Of a stretch of 7,944 bases of DNA, positions 1 through 6,413 are shown in pieces. Every line of letters starts with the position of its first letter. Position 1 is the first letter of the stretch. The position numbers were made by a program, and so were the translations under genes. The notes under the pieces are model-generated. The model did no database searches and was not told the DNA's origin. It saw nothing but the letters and a program-made list of their open reading frames with translations. Location: assembly GCA_001304035.1 (NCBI GenBank), contig LJUD01000125.1, forward strand, positions 1 to 7,944, given 5' to 3'. The DNA comes from a bacterium SM23_31. GTDB lineage: Bacteria; SM23-31.

Positions 1-64
1 CACTCCGGGAATTGAAGAACTTCAATATTCGCCACTCGAGGTCCGTACTTTAGTTGTGTGTTGG

Positions 65-79
65 TCCCGCTTAGCGGGA
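65..79. repeat. CCCGCTnAGCGGG palindrome, copy 1
   Basis: The arms TCCCGCT and AGCGGGA pair perfectly around a single T. The same stem recurs at 4986-5006 with 10-bp arms, and in an expanded form at 4727-4765. This copy is followed 4 nt later by the CCGCAAAGACGCAAAG element, so the two may form one composite intergenic repeat. No T-run follows on either strand, so a terminator role is not supported. Confidence 0.7.
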
Positions 80-83
80 TTAA

Positions 84-105
84 ACCGCAAAGACGCAAAG
101 AAAAA
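84..105 (+). repeat. ACCGCARAGACGCAAAG intergenic repeat, copy 1
   Basis: The copy reads ACCGCAAAGACGCAAAG followed by an A-run. It matches the minus-strand copy at 1698-1719 at 21 of 22 positions and shares both halves with the interrupted copy at 5055-5081. The sequence contains the short direct repeat CGCAAAG twice. Similar CCGCAGAGACGCAGAG-type sequences occur between genes in many environmental bacteria. Their function is unknown to me. Confidence 0.7.
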
Positions 106-121
106 CATAAATTATTGTGTT

Positions 122-150
122 GTAGGGGCGACCCGGCGGGTCGCCCCTAC
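122..150. repeat. GTAGGGGCGACCC hairpin repeat, perfect copy
   Basis: The arms GTAGGGGCGACCC and GGGTCGCCCCTAC are perfect 13-bp inverted repeats around GGC, which gives a very stable hairpin. A degenerate second copy lies 45 bp further on. GTAGGGGCG...CGCCCCTAC elements are a recognisable kind of dispersed, miniature-transposon-like or REP-like repeat in many bacterial genomes. There is no adjacent T-run, so it is unlikely to be an intrinsic terminator, although it could protect the 3' end of the lipoprotein transcript that reads into it. Confidence 0.8.
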
Positions 151-195
151 GGCGTTGTTGTCATATTTCAGGTTTTAAAAATTTAACATCGTTAC

Positions 196-221
196 GTAGG
201 GGCGAATCCACGTGTTCGCCC
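196..221. repeat. GTAGGGGCGAA hairpin repeat, degenerate copy
   Basis: It starts with GTAGGGGCGA exactly like the copy at 122-150, then differs in the centre (ATCCACGTG) and closes with TTCGCCC. GGGCGAA pairs with TTCGCCC. The last CTAC of the full element is replaced by ATAT, so the outer stem is lost at one end. Two copies of one family this close together suggest insertion or duplication within this intergenic region. Confidence 0.65.
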
Positions 222-298
222 ATATTTTATGCCTTAACGGATTCACATTCCGTTCAGGCTGCATCCGGCTGCTTCGGAAAGAGCAATACAATCTAAGA

Positions 299-1510
299 TC
301 ATTTCGGAACTCTGAATACATATCTATTAACGACATAAAAACCGTCGTCGTTTTTCCCGATTGAATAGATATATCCGTTTTTCATTATCGAAGTTGCATA
401 GCCATAATCAATATTGAAGGACGAAACAATCTTTTTCTGTGAAATATCTATAACCTGATAAAAACTGTACGGTTCGACATTCAAATTCTCGTTCCAAATC
501 AGTACATGGATACCATCTGTCTTAATCCAATAGACCGGCGGTTCATATTTTATTTGTTTCAATATCTCATTTCGTTTATTATGGTAGTTTCGCATCGCTC
601 GCGTATCGCGCCCTTCCCGCTGTGGTTCGGGAGTTCGTTCGAGTACCGCATCATAATCTTCTATGAGTATCTCTTCCGGCGTAAACGGAATTTCGATTTT
701 GTCCCGTTCTCCCGTTTTTGGGTCGTAGATATGAATAGTATAATAACTGTCCGCACCGGAATAAACGGCATCCATGTAAGTGTGTGTATAGACAATCCGT
801 AAATCATCGAGCATGTACCACCTGAAAAGCCCGTGTCTTAACGGGACCATCTCACCATCTACGACGACCCCTTTCATTTCATCGTACGCAGCGATCACGG
901 TTTCGTCACCGTACTTATAATGGATTAATTGCTTATGAAATGTCTCTTTTTCTTCCGTCGTGATAACGTTCCCGCTCATTCCGATGTATTCGTTATCACT
1001 AATAACTGATATCACATTAAAAGTGCTAACGGTAGAACCCTTTATGATGAATTTGTTCACATGGAAGTTGCCAAGGAATCTTAATTCCGGTGAATATACA
1101 ATGTAATTATTATTTATAAGCCAGGGGGTATCGACTGCAATATATCCCACCGGGCTGACATACATTGGATTATAGTAGTGTAACATTGCTCCTTGAAATT
1201 CACCCGGTCCTTGACCCGGACCGCCGGCAATCCCTTTCGGTTTTCCGTTCGCGTCGTAAACTTTTACCTTCATTTCATCAAACACATATATATTTCCTTC
1301 GTTATCCACATTCAAATTTACAGGTGTAGCAATCAGAAATTCACTTTCAAGCATCTCTTCATCAGCGCCGAAAGAAAGAGAAAGCTCCATATCGCTCACG
1401 CTGAAATGAGGCGCCTCTTCCGGTCTCACCTCGAGGGCAGGTTGATCCCCTTCATCTGAACCGCATGAAACGATGAAAAGGGCGGCACATAGAAAAATTG
1501 TTTTCTTCAT
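299..1510 (-). CDS. Secreted lipoprotein, 6-bladed beta-propeller type
   Basis: A 403-residue protein whose molecular function I do not recognise. The N-terminus is a lipoprotein signal peptide: K2 and K3, a hydrophobic stretch at 5-14, and the lipobox I-V-S-C with C16 as the lipidated residue. It should therefore be membrane-anchored outside the cytoplasm. Residues 69-78 (DNEGNIYVFD) and 96-105 (GGPGQGPGEF) match blade motifs of the 6-bladed beta-propeller lipoproteins common in Bacteroidota and related phyla. The rest is rich in beta-strand-like segments, with no enzyme motif that I can identify. The ATG at 1510 is chosen because GGAGG lies 5 nt upstream. The open frame extends 4 codons further to a TTG, but that TTG overlaps the Shine-Dalgarno site. 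The gene is co-oriented with the STAND gene, but a 214-bp gap with its own promoter-like site argues for a separate transcript. The family call is good; the ligand or role is open. Confidence 0.85.
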   Translation of the reverse strand: MKKTIFLCAALFIVSCGSDEGDQPALEVRPEEAPHFSVSDMELSLSFGADEEMLESEFLIATPVNLNVDNEGNIYVFDEMKVKVYDANGKPKGIAGGPGQGPGEFQGAMLHYYNPMYVSPVGYIAVDTPWLINNNYIVYSPELRFLGNFHVNKFIIKGSTVSTFNVISVISDNEYIGMSGNVITTEEKETFHKQLIHYKYGDETVIAAYDEMKGVVVDGEMVPLRHGLFRWYMLDDLRIVYTHTYMDAVYSGADSYYTIHIYDPKTGERDKIEIPFTPEEILIEDYDAVLERTPEPQREGRDTRAMRNYHNKRNEILKQIKYEPPVYWIKTDGIHVLIWNENLNVEPYSFYQVIDISQKKIVSSFNIDYGYATSIMKNGYIYSIGKNDDGFYVVNRYVFRVPK

Positions 1511-1515
1511 TTTTG

Positions 1516-1520
1516 CCTCC
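1516..1520 (-). promoter_or_regulatory. Shine-Dalgarno site of the lipoprotein gene
   Basis: GGAGG on the minus strand lies 5 nt before the ATG at 1510. It decides the start: the alternative in-frame TTG at 1522 overlaps this site and has no ribosome-binding site of its own. Confidence 0.75.
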
Positions 1521-1610
1521 AATGAAAAGGTTTTAGAATTATTAGCCTGGATTATTCATCCCTCAGTATGCGGGACTATAAGCAAGCAGTATATTACATA
1601 AAAACAATAC

Positions 1611-1638
1611 ATTATAGACAATTTTCAAAAATAACAAA
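1611..1638 (-). promoter_or_regulatory. Candidate promoter for the lipoprotein gene
   Basis: A perfect TATAAT lies at 1616-1611 on the minus strand. The best -35-like hexamer is TTTGTT at 1638-1633, with a 16-bp spacer; it is a weak match. A transcript would start near 1604, about 95 nt before the ATG. The position supports independent transcription of the lipoprotein gene. In AT-rich DNA a TATAAT alone is weak evidence. Confidence 0.35.
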
Positions 1639-1697
1639 GTTTTAATGTGCATAAAATGCTAACATCTATTTATCTTGTGTAATAACAATTAAATAAG

Positions 1698-1719
1698 TTT
1701 TTCTTTGCGTCTCTGCGGT
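1698..1719 (-). repeat. ACCGCARAGACGCAAAG intergenic repeat, copy 2
   Basis: On the minus strand this reads ACCGCAGAGACGCAAAG plus an A-run, one base different from copy 1. It begins only 5 nt after the TAA stop of the STAND gene. Copies 1 and 2 face each other around the lipoprotein gene. Copies 2 and 3 have the same orientation and bracket the STAND gene. Confidence 0.75.
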
Positions 1720-1724
1720 GAATT

Positions 1725-4694
1725 TTATTCTTTGATTTCAACTGAAGCATTGACACGGTATCCTAATCTGCGTGCGTTTTCGATAACGTGATGCGGGTCG
1801 ATCCTGCCCTCAAGGGCGTTCCTGATTTTTCTTCTAATGCCCGCTATACAGTTTCTGACAGAGGAATTATCCAGATACAGTTCCCGACGCTTAAGATACG
1901 CCCGGATTTCATCGATGCTGTGATATTTATCCAGGGAGGAGTTTTCTGCAAGGTAGAAAAATATTCTGCCTGAAACAGCCCCGAATTTAATGCGGACTCC
2001 GTTAATAACTGCGCTTTTGTGGTCTTCCTGATGTATAATTACCCGCGCCACACCGGATTTACGCAAGACCTTTTCTTCATTCATGAGATAATCGAGCGCC
2101 ATTTCGTCTGCGGTCTCGGCGGAAAAAATCTTCACGTCATATTGTAAACGCTGTTTAATTAGGTTTAATACGCGGTATGCCGGATCATATATCTCAGGTA
2201 TACCGGAATTGGCGCGCTCCTGTAGAAACGGTAATTCTTCCCATCCCGCCTGCCACTGCATCGCGGAAAGCGCCGCCGACCGCAGTTCAAGGGGAATACT
2301 TTCATTCTGAGCAAGGTTCATAAGAAAACCCAAACTGCTCCGGTAGCCGGATTTTGCCAGCAATTCAGGAAAGTATTTTTGCAATTCTGCCGGCGATTCT
2401 TTAAATAGCTGCCGACCTGCCTCAAAGTGCTTTTCAGATAATCCGTACTGAGTCAAAAAACAAAGAAGCGTTTCTCCATGGGTTCTATGTATCTCTTCCT
2501 TAAGCCATTCGAGCATATACTCTTCCGCATTTTCAGGGTCAATGTCCCACAGAATCTGAAGGAGAAACGTTATATGCTCACCGGTAAAATCAGGATTACC
2601 CAACGCTGACTTCAGCGCTCCGGCAAACGTTTTTAATACGCCTGATCCCGCTTTATTTAACGGGTCGAATTGGGCAAACTCGAGACGCCATAACGGTTTC
2701 GCAGCCGGATTAAAAAGGATATTCAACATGATACGCGTGTCCGGTTCAAGGTCATCCTGCCAATCTGCGGCATCGGGAAGACATTCTTCCAACTGTTTCG
2801 GAGGAACCGCCTCGATCAGACAATCGATGCCCCGCATTTCCTTAATAACCGAGAGACACCATGCAAGAAAGAGAATCTTGTTGCTATCCGATTGTGACCG
2901 GATGAGTGTGTACAATTCCTTTTGCAGTATCTCAGCGCCGATAGCCATCGATGCTTCCCGAAGAAAAATTACCGATGATTCTGTAATTTCACCGGATATA
3001 TTCCTCTCCAGCCGGCGAATTAGTTGGGCAATCGAACCGCTTAAGGCTGCTTTGTTTTCCGAAACATGCTGAGCTTGTGCAGCTTGAGCCTCAGCATATT
3101 TTCCGAAATCATACGCACTTTTTTTACGCAATTCCCTCGCATCTTTAATGGTTCGATACACTTTCAATAACCGTTCATTCTCGTTCACTTGTAACAATCC
3201 TTCTAGCAAAAGGTCTATTTCTTTGTCCGGCAGGATTGAGAGATATTCCTTCGCTTTCATTCTGTTCAAGGAAAATTTATCGGTAAGCATTTCAAAAAGC
3301 TGCCGGTATATTACGGGTCGAAGCTCGCTGCCGCAGGTATCGCATGCTTTGAGTAATTTTGCAGCGTCAAAAACGGTATTATTCTGCAGCGCCCGGCTGA
3401 TTACAGGGGCAGCGTCACCGGTAAGCCCGACATAGAACTTGAGCGGTTCGTCCCACCAGGCATATTCGAGCCGTTTTACCGCTTCTTCTACACGTTCCCG
3501 CAATAAATTATACCCTGCGAAGAATTCCTGGAAAAGCTGGTGATAAAACTTCACTTTACCGCCGGTTTCAATTAACAGCCCCATACCTAATAGTCCGTCA
3601 AGCAGCGCATCAGCGGTATAATGCTCTTTACTTATCACACTGCGGTCGATATACCGATCGAGAAATGTGCGGATGACTCCCCATACTGCTTCCCGTGAGG
3701 TTCGTACTTCCCCGCGGTTCTGCATATAATATCCAATCGCCCCGGTTAGCTCCAACATGATAATTATTCTTTCTGCCGGAGAGCTCTTGCGCAGTTTGAG
3801 GCTTTCACGATGAATCCATATTTCAAAGAACTTTCGAAAAAGCGCACCGCGGTTCGTTGGCAGTTCCCAGTTTGATTTCCGGTAAACATCAACTGCTATG
3901 GAAAGAAGCAGCGGGTTACGAATAACCTCAGGATACCCGCCGTATAATTGCTCTTTGAGGTTTTTACGTTTTTTGTCTTTTTCTTCAACATCATTAAGCG
4001 CCTGAAAAAGAAATTTATCAATCGATGCCTCGCTTAACGGTCTGATGGACAGTACCGAGAGGTGAAATATATCGGGGAAATCCCGGGTACGGCAGCTTAA
4101 GATAAAATGCGTATCAGCATACTGCGTCAGAAAATGTTTTATATCCCGTACAGCCTGTTCCCGGACGGTTAACGAACATTCATTTAATCCGTCAAGAATA
4201 ATAAGCAGCGAACCGGAACGCAGCATTTGCTCGATAACCGGATCAAATTCATCTGAAAAAACATACGGATAGAACTGCTCGAAAATCATACGCCGGATAC
4301 CGTTGTGCCCCTCAACAGGTCTATATAAGTTCATTTCCAGCAGGACGGGAATCCGCGGCAGTGTATGATCGCTGCTATTTTTTTTGATTATGGAGGGGTC
4401 TTCACGGATACGCTGCGCACAGAAGAGTGTTAAATACTGCAGGGCGGTACTCTTGCCGCAGCCGGGCTCACCTATTAGGACAAACCGGCGCAAAGCGTGT
4501 TCGGCTTCAACGATTCCCATCCCGCGGCGTATAGAACCGGGAGATAACACTCGCTCTGAAACAGTTTCCGGCGTAAACGGGTCCGTATAGAGCGGAGTAT
4601 AACGTGACGTTAACTTCTTGTACGAATCTACAAGATCGGTTAGATACCGCCGGATGAGATTGACAGTTTTTTCATTATTTATAATTATACTCAT
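1725..4694 (-). CDS. STAND (NACHT-type) ATPase with C-terminal winged helix
   Basis: A 989-residue signal-transduction ATPase, probably a ligand-gated switch in the cytoplasm. A short N-terminal helical stretch (1-60) has no recognisable effector. The NACHT-like NTPase follows: Walker A GEPGCGKST at 75-83, Walker B LLIILDGLNE at 163-172, an arginine-rich sensor strand FILSCRTRD at 197-205, and a conserved NPLLLS at 260-265. FYHQLFQEFFAGYNLL at 383-398 is the usual motif that closes a NACHT module. Residues 400-850 are helical and HEAT-like, the likely sensor. Residues 895-983 look like an OmpR/PhoB winged helix, with helix SVRNCIAGIRRKI (945-957) and hairpin VIENARRLGYRVN (970-982). Family knowledge: such proteins oligomerise on ligand binding. 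Inference: this one binds DNA, so it is probably a regulator; an antiphage or other conflict role is possible but lacks a toxic effector. The ATG has no clear Shine-Dalgarno site. An in-frame TGA lies 11 codons upstream and no ATG, GTG or TTG lies between, so the start is secure. Confidence 0.85.
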   Translation of the reverse strand: MSIIINNEKTVNLIRRYLTDLVDSYKKLTSRYTPLYTDPFTPETVSERVLSPGSIRRGMGIVEAEHALRRFVLIGEPGCGKSTALQYLTLFCAQRIREDPSIIKKNSSDHTLPRIPVLLEMNLYRPVEGHNGIRRMIFEQFYPYVFSDEFDPVIEQMLRSGSLLIILDGLNECSLTVREQAVRDIKHFLTQYADTHFILSCRTRDFPDIFHLSVLSIRPLSEASIDKFLFQALNDVEEKDKKRKNLKEQLYGGYPEVIRNPLLLSIAVDVYRKSNWELPTNRGALFRKFFEIWIHRESLKLRKSSPAERIIIMLELTGAIGYYMQNRGEVRTSREAVWGVIRTFLDRYIDRSVISKEHYTADALLDGLLGMGLLIETGGKVKFYHQLFQEFFAGYNLLRERVEEAVKRLEYAWWDEPLKFYVGLTGDAAPVISRALQNNTVFDAAKLLKACDTCGSELRPVIYRQLFEMLTDKFSLNRMKAKEYLSILPDKEIDLLLEGLLQVNENERLLKVYRTIKDARELRKKSAYDFGKYAEAQAAQAQHVSENKAALSGSIAQLIRRLERNISGEITESSVIFLREASMAIGAEILQKELYTLIRSQSDSNKILFLAWCLSVIKEMRGIDCLIEAVPPKQLEECLPDAADWQDDLEPDTRIMLNILFNPAAKPLWRLEFAQFDPLNKAGSGVLKTFAGALKSALGNPDFTGEHITFLLQILWDIDPENAEEYMLEWLKEEIHRTHGETLLCFLTQYGLSEKHFEAGRQLFKESPAELQKYFPELLAKSGYRSSLGFLMNLAQNESIPLELRSAALSAMQWQAGWEELPFLQERANSGIPEIYDPAYRVLNLIKQRLQYDVKIFSAETADEMALDYLMNEEKVLRKSGVARVIIHQEDHKSAVINGVRIKFGAVSGRIFFYLAENSSLDKYHSIDEIRAYLKRRELYLDNSSVRNCIAGIRRKIRNALEGRIDPHHVIENARRLGYRVNASVEIKE

Positions 4695-4726
4695 AAAAGG
4701 AATGACATTATGGCAATCATTTAATC

Positions 4727-4765
4727 ATCCCGCCACATAGTGGTCGCTTCGCGGCTGAGCGGGAT
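4727..4765. repeat. Expanded CCCGC/GCGGG stem-loop, copy 2
   Basis: The outer arms ATCCCGC (4727-4733) and GCGGGAT (4759-4765) pair perfectly. Inside lies a small hairpin CCAC-ATA-GTGG (4733-4743) and a CGC/GCG-rich second loop, so the whole could fold as a branched structure. It sits 33 bp upstream of the STAND ATG and would lie in its 5' leader, where it could affect translation. The outer arms match the palindromes at 65-79 and 4986-5006. Confidence 0.6.
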
Positions 4766-4836
4766 CAGCGGTTCAGATGTGTTCTTTATTTTTTAGTTAC
4801 GGCAAGTTTTAGGAAATTCAATGATTTTTTCATTAC

Positions 4837-4858
4837 TATCCGGTAATATTACCGGATA
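4837..4858. promoter_or_regulatory. Perfect 22-bp palindrome, candidate operator
   Basis: The half-site TATCCGGTAAT is followed directly by its exact reverse complement ATTACCGGATA. This is the most perfect symmetric site without a spacer in the window. It lies 143 bp upstream of the STAND ATG, in the expected leader or promoter region. Perfect symmetry without a loop favours a dimer-binding operator over an RNA hairpin. An autoregulatory site for the winged helix of the STAND protein is one possibility, though OmpR-type domains usually bind direct repeats. No T-run follows closely, so it is not a terminator. Confidence 0.5.
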
Positions 4859-4985
4859 CTATTTCAATATAAATTTTTTTCTCCTAAAGTGCTCATTTCC
4901 CTAACGAGCAAATATTATCAGACTTCAATTCCCTGTCATATAACCTGGTTTATTTATAAATTCTTATTTCAAATGGGCGGCACCA

Positions 4986-5006
4986 TCATCCCGCTAAGCG
5001 GGATGA
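4986..5006. repeat. CCCGCTnAGCGGG palindrome, copy 3
   Basis: The arms TCATCCCGCT and AGCGGGATGA pair perfectly over 10 bp around a single A. It is the longest of the three copies (see 65-79 and 4727-4765). It lies 120 nt beyond the stop of the CorC-type gene. No T-run is present on the minus side, so a REP-like element fits better than a terminator. Confidence 0.7.
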
Positions 5007-5041
5007 ATTAATCAGAATAAAAAAGTCATTAAATTTATTGT

Positions 5042-5058
5042 AAAATTCTTAGAATTTT
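5042..5058. repeat. AT-rich 17-bp palindrome
   Basis: AAAATTCT and AGAATTTT are perfect 8-bp arms around one T. It overlaps by 4 bp the end of the CCGCAAAG repeat copy at 5055-5081 and shares a CTTAG/CTAAG centre with the CCCGCTnAGCGGG palindromes. It could be part of a composite repeat unit, or chance in AT-rich DNA. Confidence 0.4.
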
Positions 5059-5081
5059 TTGCGTTCCGGCGACTTTGCGGT
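5055..5081 (-). repeat. ACCGCAAAG intergenic repeat, copy 3 (interrupted)
   Basis: On the minus strand it reads ACCGCAAAG, then TCGCCGGA, then ACGCAAA and an A-run. Both halves of copies 1 and 2 are present, separated here by about 8 extra bases. It has the same orientation as copy 2, so the pair forms direct repeats around the STAND gene and its upstream region. Confidence 0.55.
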
Positions 5082-5126
5082 TAAACTTAAAAATAAACGG
5101 TTAAATAAGGAAATATAAAAAATTGT

Positions 5127-6413
5127 TTATTCCGATTCTTGGGGCTGCTCTCCCGGTTTACGTTTTTTAATAATAACTTCCGTGATGCGGTGTTCCTCGA
5201 CCTTATTAACGGTCAAAGACAGATTGTCTATCTCAATATTTTCGCCTTTTTCCGGGATATGCCCGAGGTGTAACAGAATTAAACCGGAGAGTGTATCGTA
5301 AGAATCATCTTCCTCAAGATCCAGGTCGAGCATTTCGTTGATTTCATTTATGTTCAGTTTTGCCGATACTTTAAAAGTATTTTCATCTACCTGTACTACC
5401 GGCTGTTCCAATTCGTCTGTTTCATCATAGATTTCCCCAATAAGTTCTTCGAGCACGTCTTCAAAAGTAACCAATCCGGCAATACCGCCGTGTTCGTCCA
5501 CAACGAGGGCAAGATGGTTTTTCTGTTTTTTGAATTCTCTTAACAGTGCATCGATCATCATATTTTCCGGAACAAAGATAGCCGGCTGGATAATTGAGGA
5601 GAGCGGATTATTTCCCTCGTTGCGTAACCCGGCATGGAGGATATCTTTCCGGTAAACTATTCCGACAATTTTGTCTATACTTTGTTCATAAGCCGGTATA
5701 CGGGAAAATGCCACATCTTCTATCTCTTTTATAGCGTCGTTAATCGTGAGTGATTCATCAAGGGCAAACATATCCAAGCGGGGCGTCATAACGGAAGCGA
5801 CATCCGTATTATCCATCTCGAATACATTATGGATCATTTCCTTTTCTTCCTGTTTGATTACGCCTTCCTCTTCCCCGATTTTTACTATAGTTCGCACTTC
5901 TTCTTCCGTTACCAGCGGATACCGTTTGGAAAAGAAATCGCCTGCCGTTGCCCTTGTTAAAACATTTAAAAACCACGCCACAGGGGAAAAAATCCACTGG
6001 AACGTTCTTATTATGGGCGCAATGTTAAGAGCAACCTGTTCAGCGTGATGAATACAATATGATTTTGGCGATATTTCTCCGAAAATAAGGATTAAGAGTG
6101 TCATTACGCCGGTTGTGATGCCGACACTGTATCCCAGGGTATCGCCTAAATCCAAGTCACTAAGGATTCCAATTGAAACCATGGTAGCAAGCGCCGATGC
6201 CCCGACGTTTGCGAGGTTATTGCCGATCAGAACGGTGATTAATAACTTATTCGGTTTGGATTTTAATTTTCGGAGAAGCCGGGAGTTGCGCTTATTTTGC
6301 TCTATAAGATGCCGTACCTTCAGGTCGGAAAGCGACATAAAGGCTATTTCCGCCCCTGAAAAAAAGGCGGAAAAAAACAAAAGAACAACGAGAAGAATCA
6401 CCGGGAGTATCAA
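5127..6413 (-). CDS. CNNM/CBS/CorC-type membrane protein (hemolysin-like)
   Basis: A 428-residue inner-membrane protein of the CorC/HlyC/GldE-like family, linked in characterised members to Mg2+/Co2+ transport and, in Bacteroidota, to gliding (GldE). The CNNM (DUF21) membrane domain spans about 1-160. It has hydrophobic segments near 2-24, 58-84, 97-112 and 127-152, and the family motifs FFSGAEIAFMSLS (17-29), GNNLANVGASALAT (64-77) and GEISPKSY (112-119). Two CBS domains follow at about 207-265 and 272-330, including VVDEHGGIAGLVTFEDVLEE at 304-323. A CorC_HlyC domain fills about 337-417. The order and length are normal and complete. The start is a TTG at 6413 with AAGGGGAG 7 nt upstream, and an in-frame TAA lies just ahead. 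The TTG overlaps the stop of a 28-codon ORF, which may mean translational coupling or a hidden frameshift. The family is certain; the substrate is not. Confidence 0.93.
   Translation of the reverse strand: MILPVILLVVLLFFSAFFSGAEIAFMSLSDLKVRHLIEQNKRNSRLLRKLKSKPNKLLITVLIGNNLANVGASALATMVSIGILSDLDLGDTLGYSVGITTGVMTLLILIFGEISPKSYCIHHAEQVALNIAPIIRTFQWIFSPVAWFLNVLTRATAGDFFSKRYPLVTEEEVRTIVKIGEEEGVIKQEEKEMIHNVFEMDNTDVASVMTPRLDMFALDESLTINDAIKEIEDVAFSRIPAYEQSIDKIVGIVYRKDILHAGLRNEGNNPLSSIIQPAIFVPENMMIDALLREFKKQKNHLALVVDEHGGIAGLVTFEDVLEELIGEIYDETDELEQPVVQVDENTFKVSAKLNINEINEMLDLDLEEDDSYDTLSGLILLHLGHIPEKGENIEIDNLSLTVNKVEEHRITEVIIKKRKPGEQPQESE

Larger units (their letters stand above)
4695..5126. other. 432-bp repeat-rich gap upstream of the STAND gene
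   Basis: No substantial gene is visible. The gap holds, from the STAND start outward, an expanded CCCGC stem-loop (4727-4765), a 15-codon ORF of doubtful reality (4833-4786 on the minus strand), a perfect 22-bp palindrome (4837-4858), a CCCGCTnAGCGGG palindrome (4986-5006), an AT palindrome (5042-5058) and a CCGCAAAG repeat (5055-5081). I find no convincing -35/-10 pair for the STAND gene and no hairpin-plus-T-run terminator behind the CorC-type gene. Read-through into the STAND gene is therefore possible. Confidence 0.6.

Noticed and set aside
1..60. Possible ends or starts of partial genes at the left edge: a plus-strand frame ending at TAG 51-53, and a minus-strand GTG at 35 followed by ANIEVLQFPE.
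   Set aside because: Only 11-16 residues are available, no ribosome-binding site supports the GTG, and the fragments are too short to identify. The minus-strand peptide faintly resembles a peptide deformylase N-terminus, which is not enough for a call.
299..4694. Lipoprotein and STAND genes as a two-gene operon or defence system.
   Set aside because: The gap is 214 bp, carries a repeat and a TATAAT site, and no functional link between a propeller lipoprotein and a NACHT regulator is visible. Defence remains possible for the STAND gene alone but is unsupported.
4842..4853. TAATATTAC inside the 22-bp palindrome equals the nick-site nonanucleotide of geminivirus-type rolling-circle origins.
   Set aside because: The nonamer is nearly self-palindromic and arises automatically from this symmetric AT centre. 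Here it is in the stem rather than in a loop, and no Rep (HUH) gene is in the window.
4986..5006. Palindrome as an intrinsic terminator of the CorC-type gene.
   Set aside because: It lies 120 nt beyond the stop codon, has a one-base loop in DNA form and is not followed by a T-run on the minus strand.
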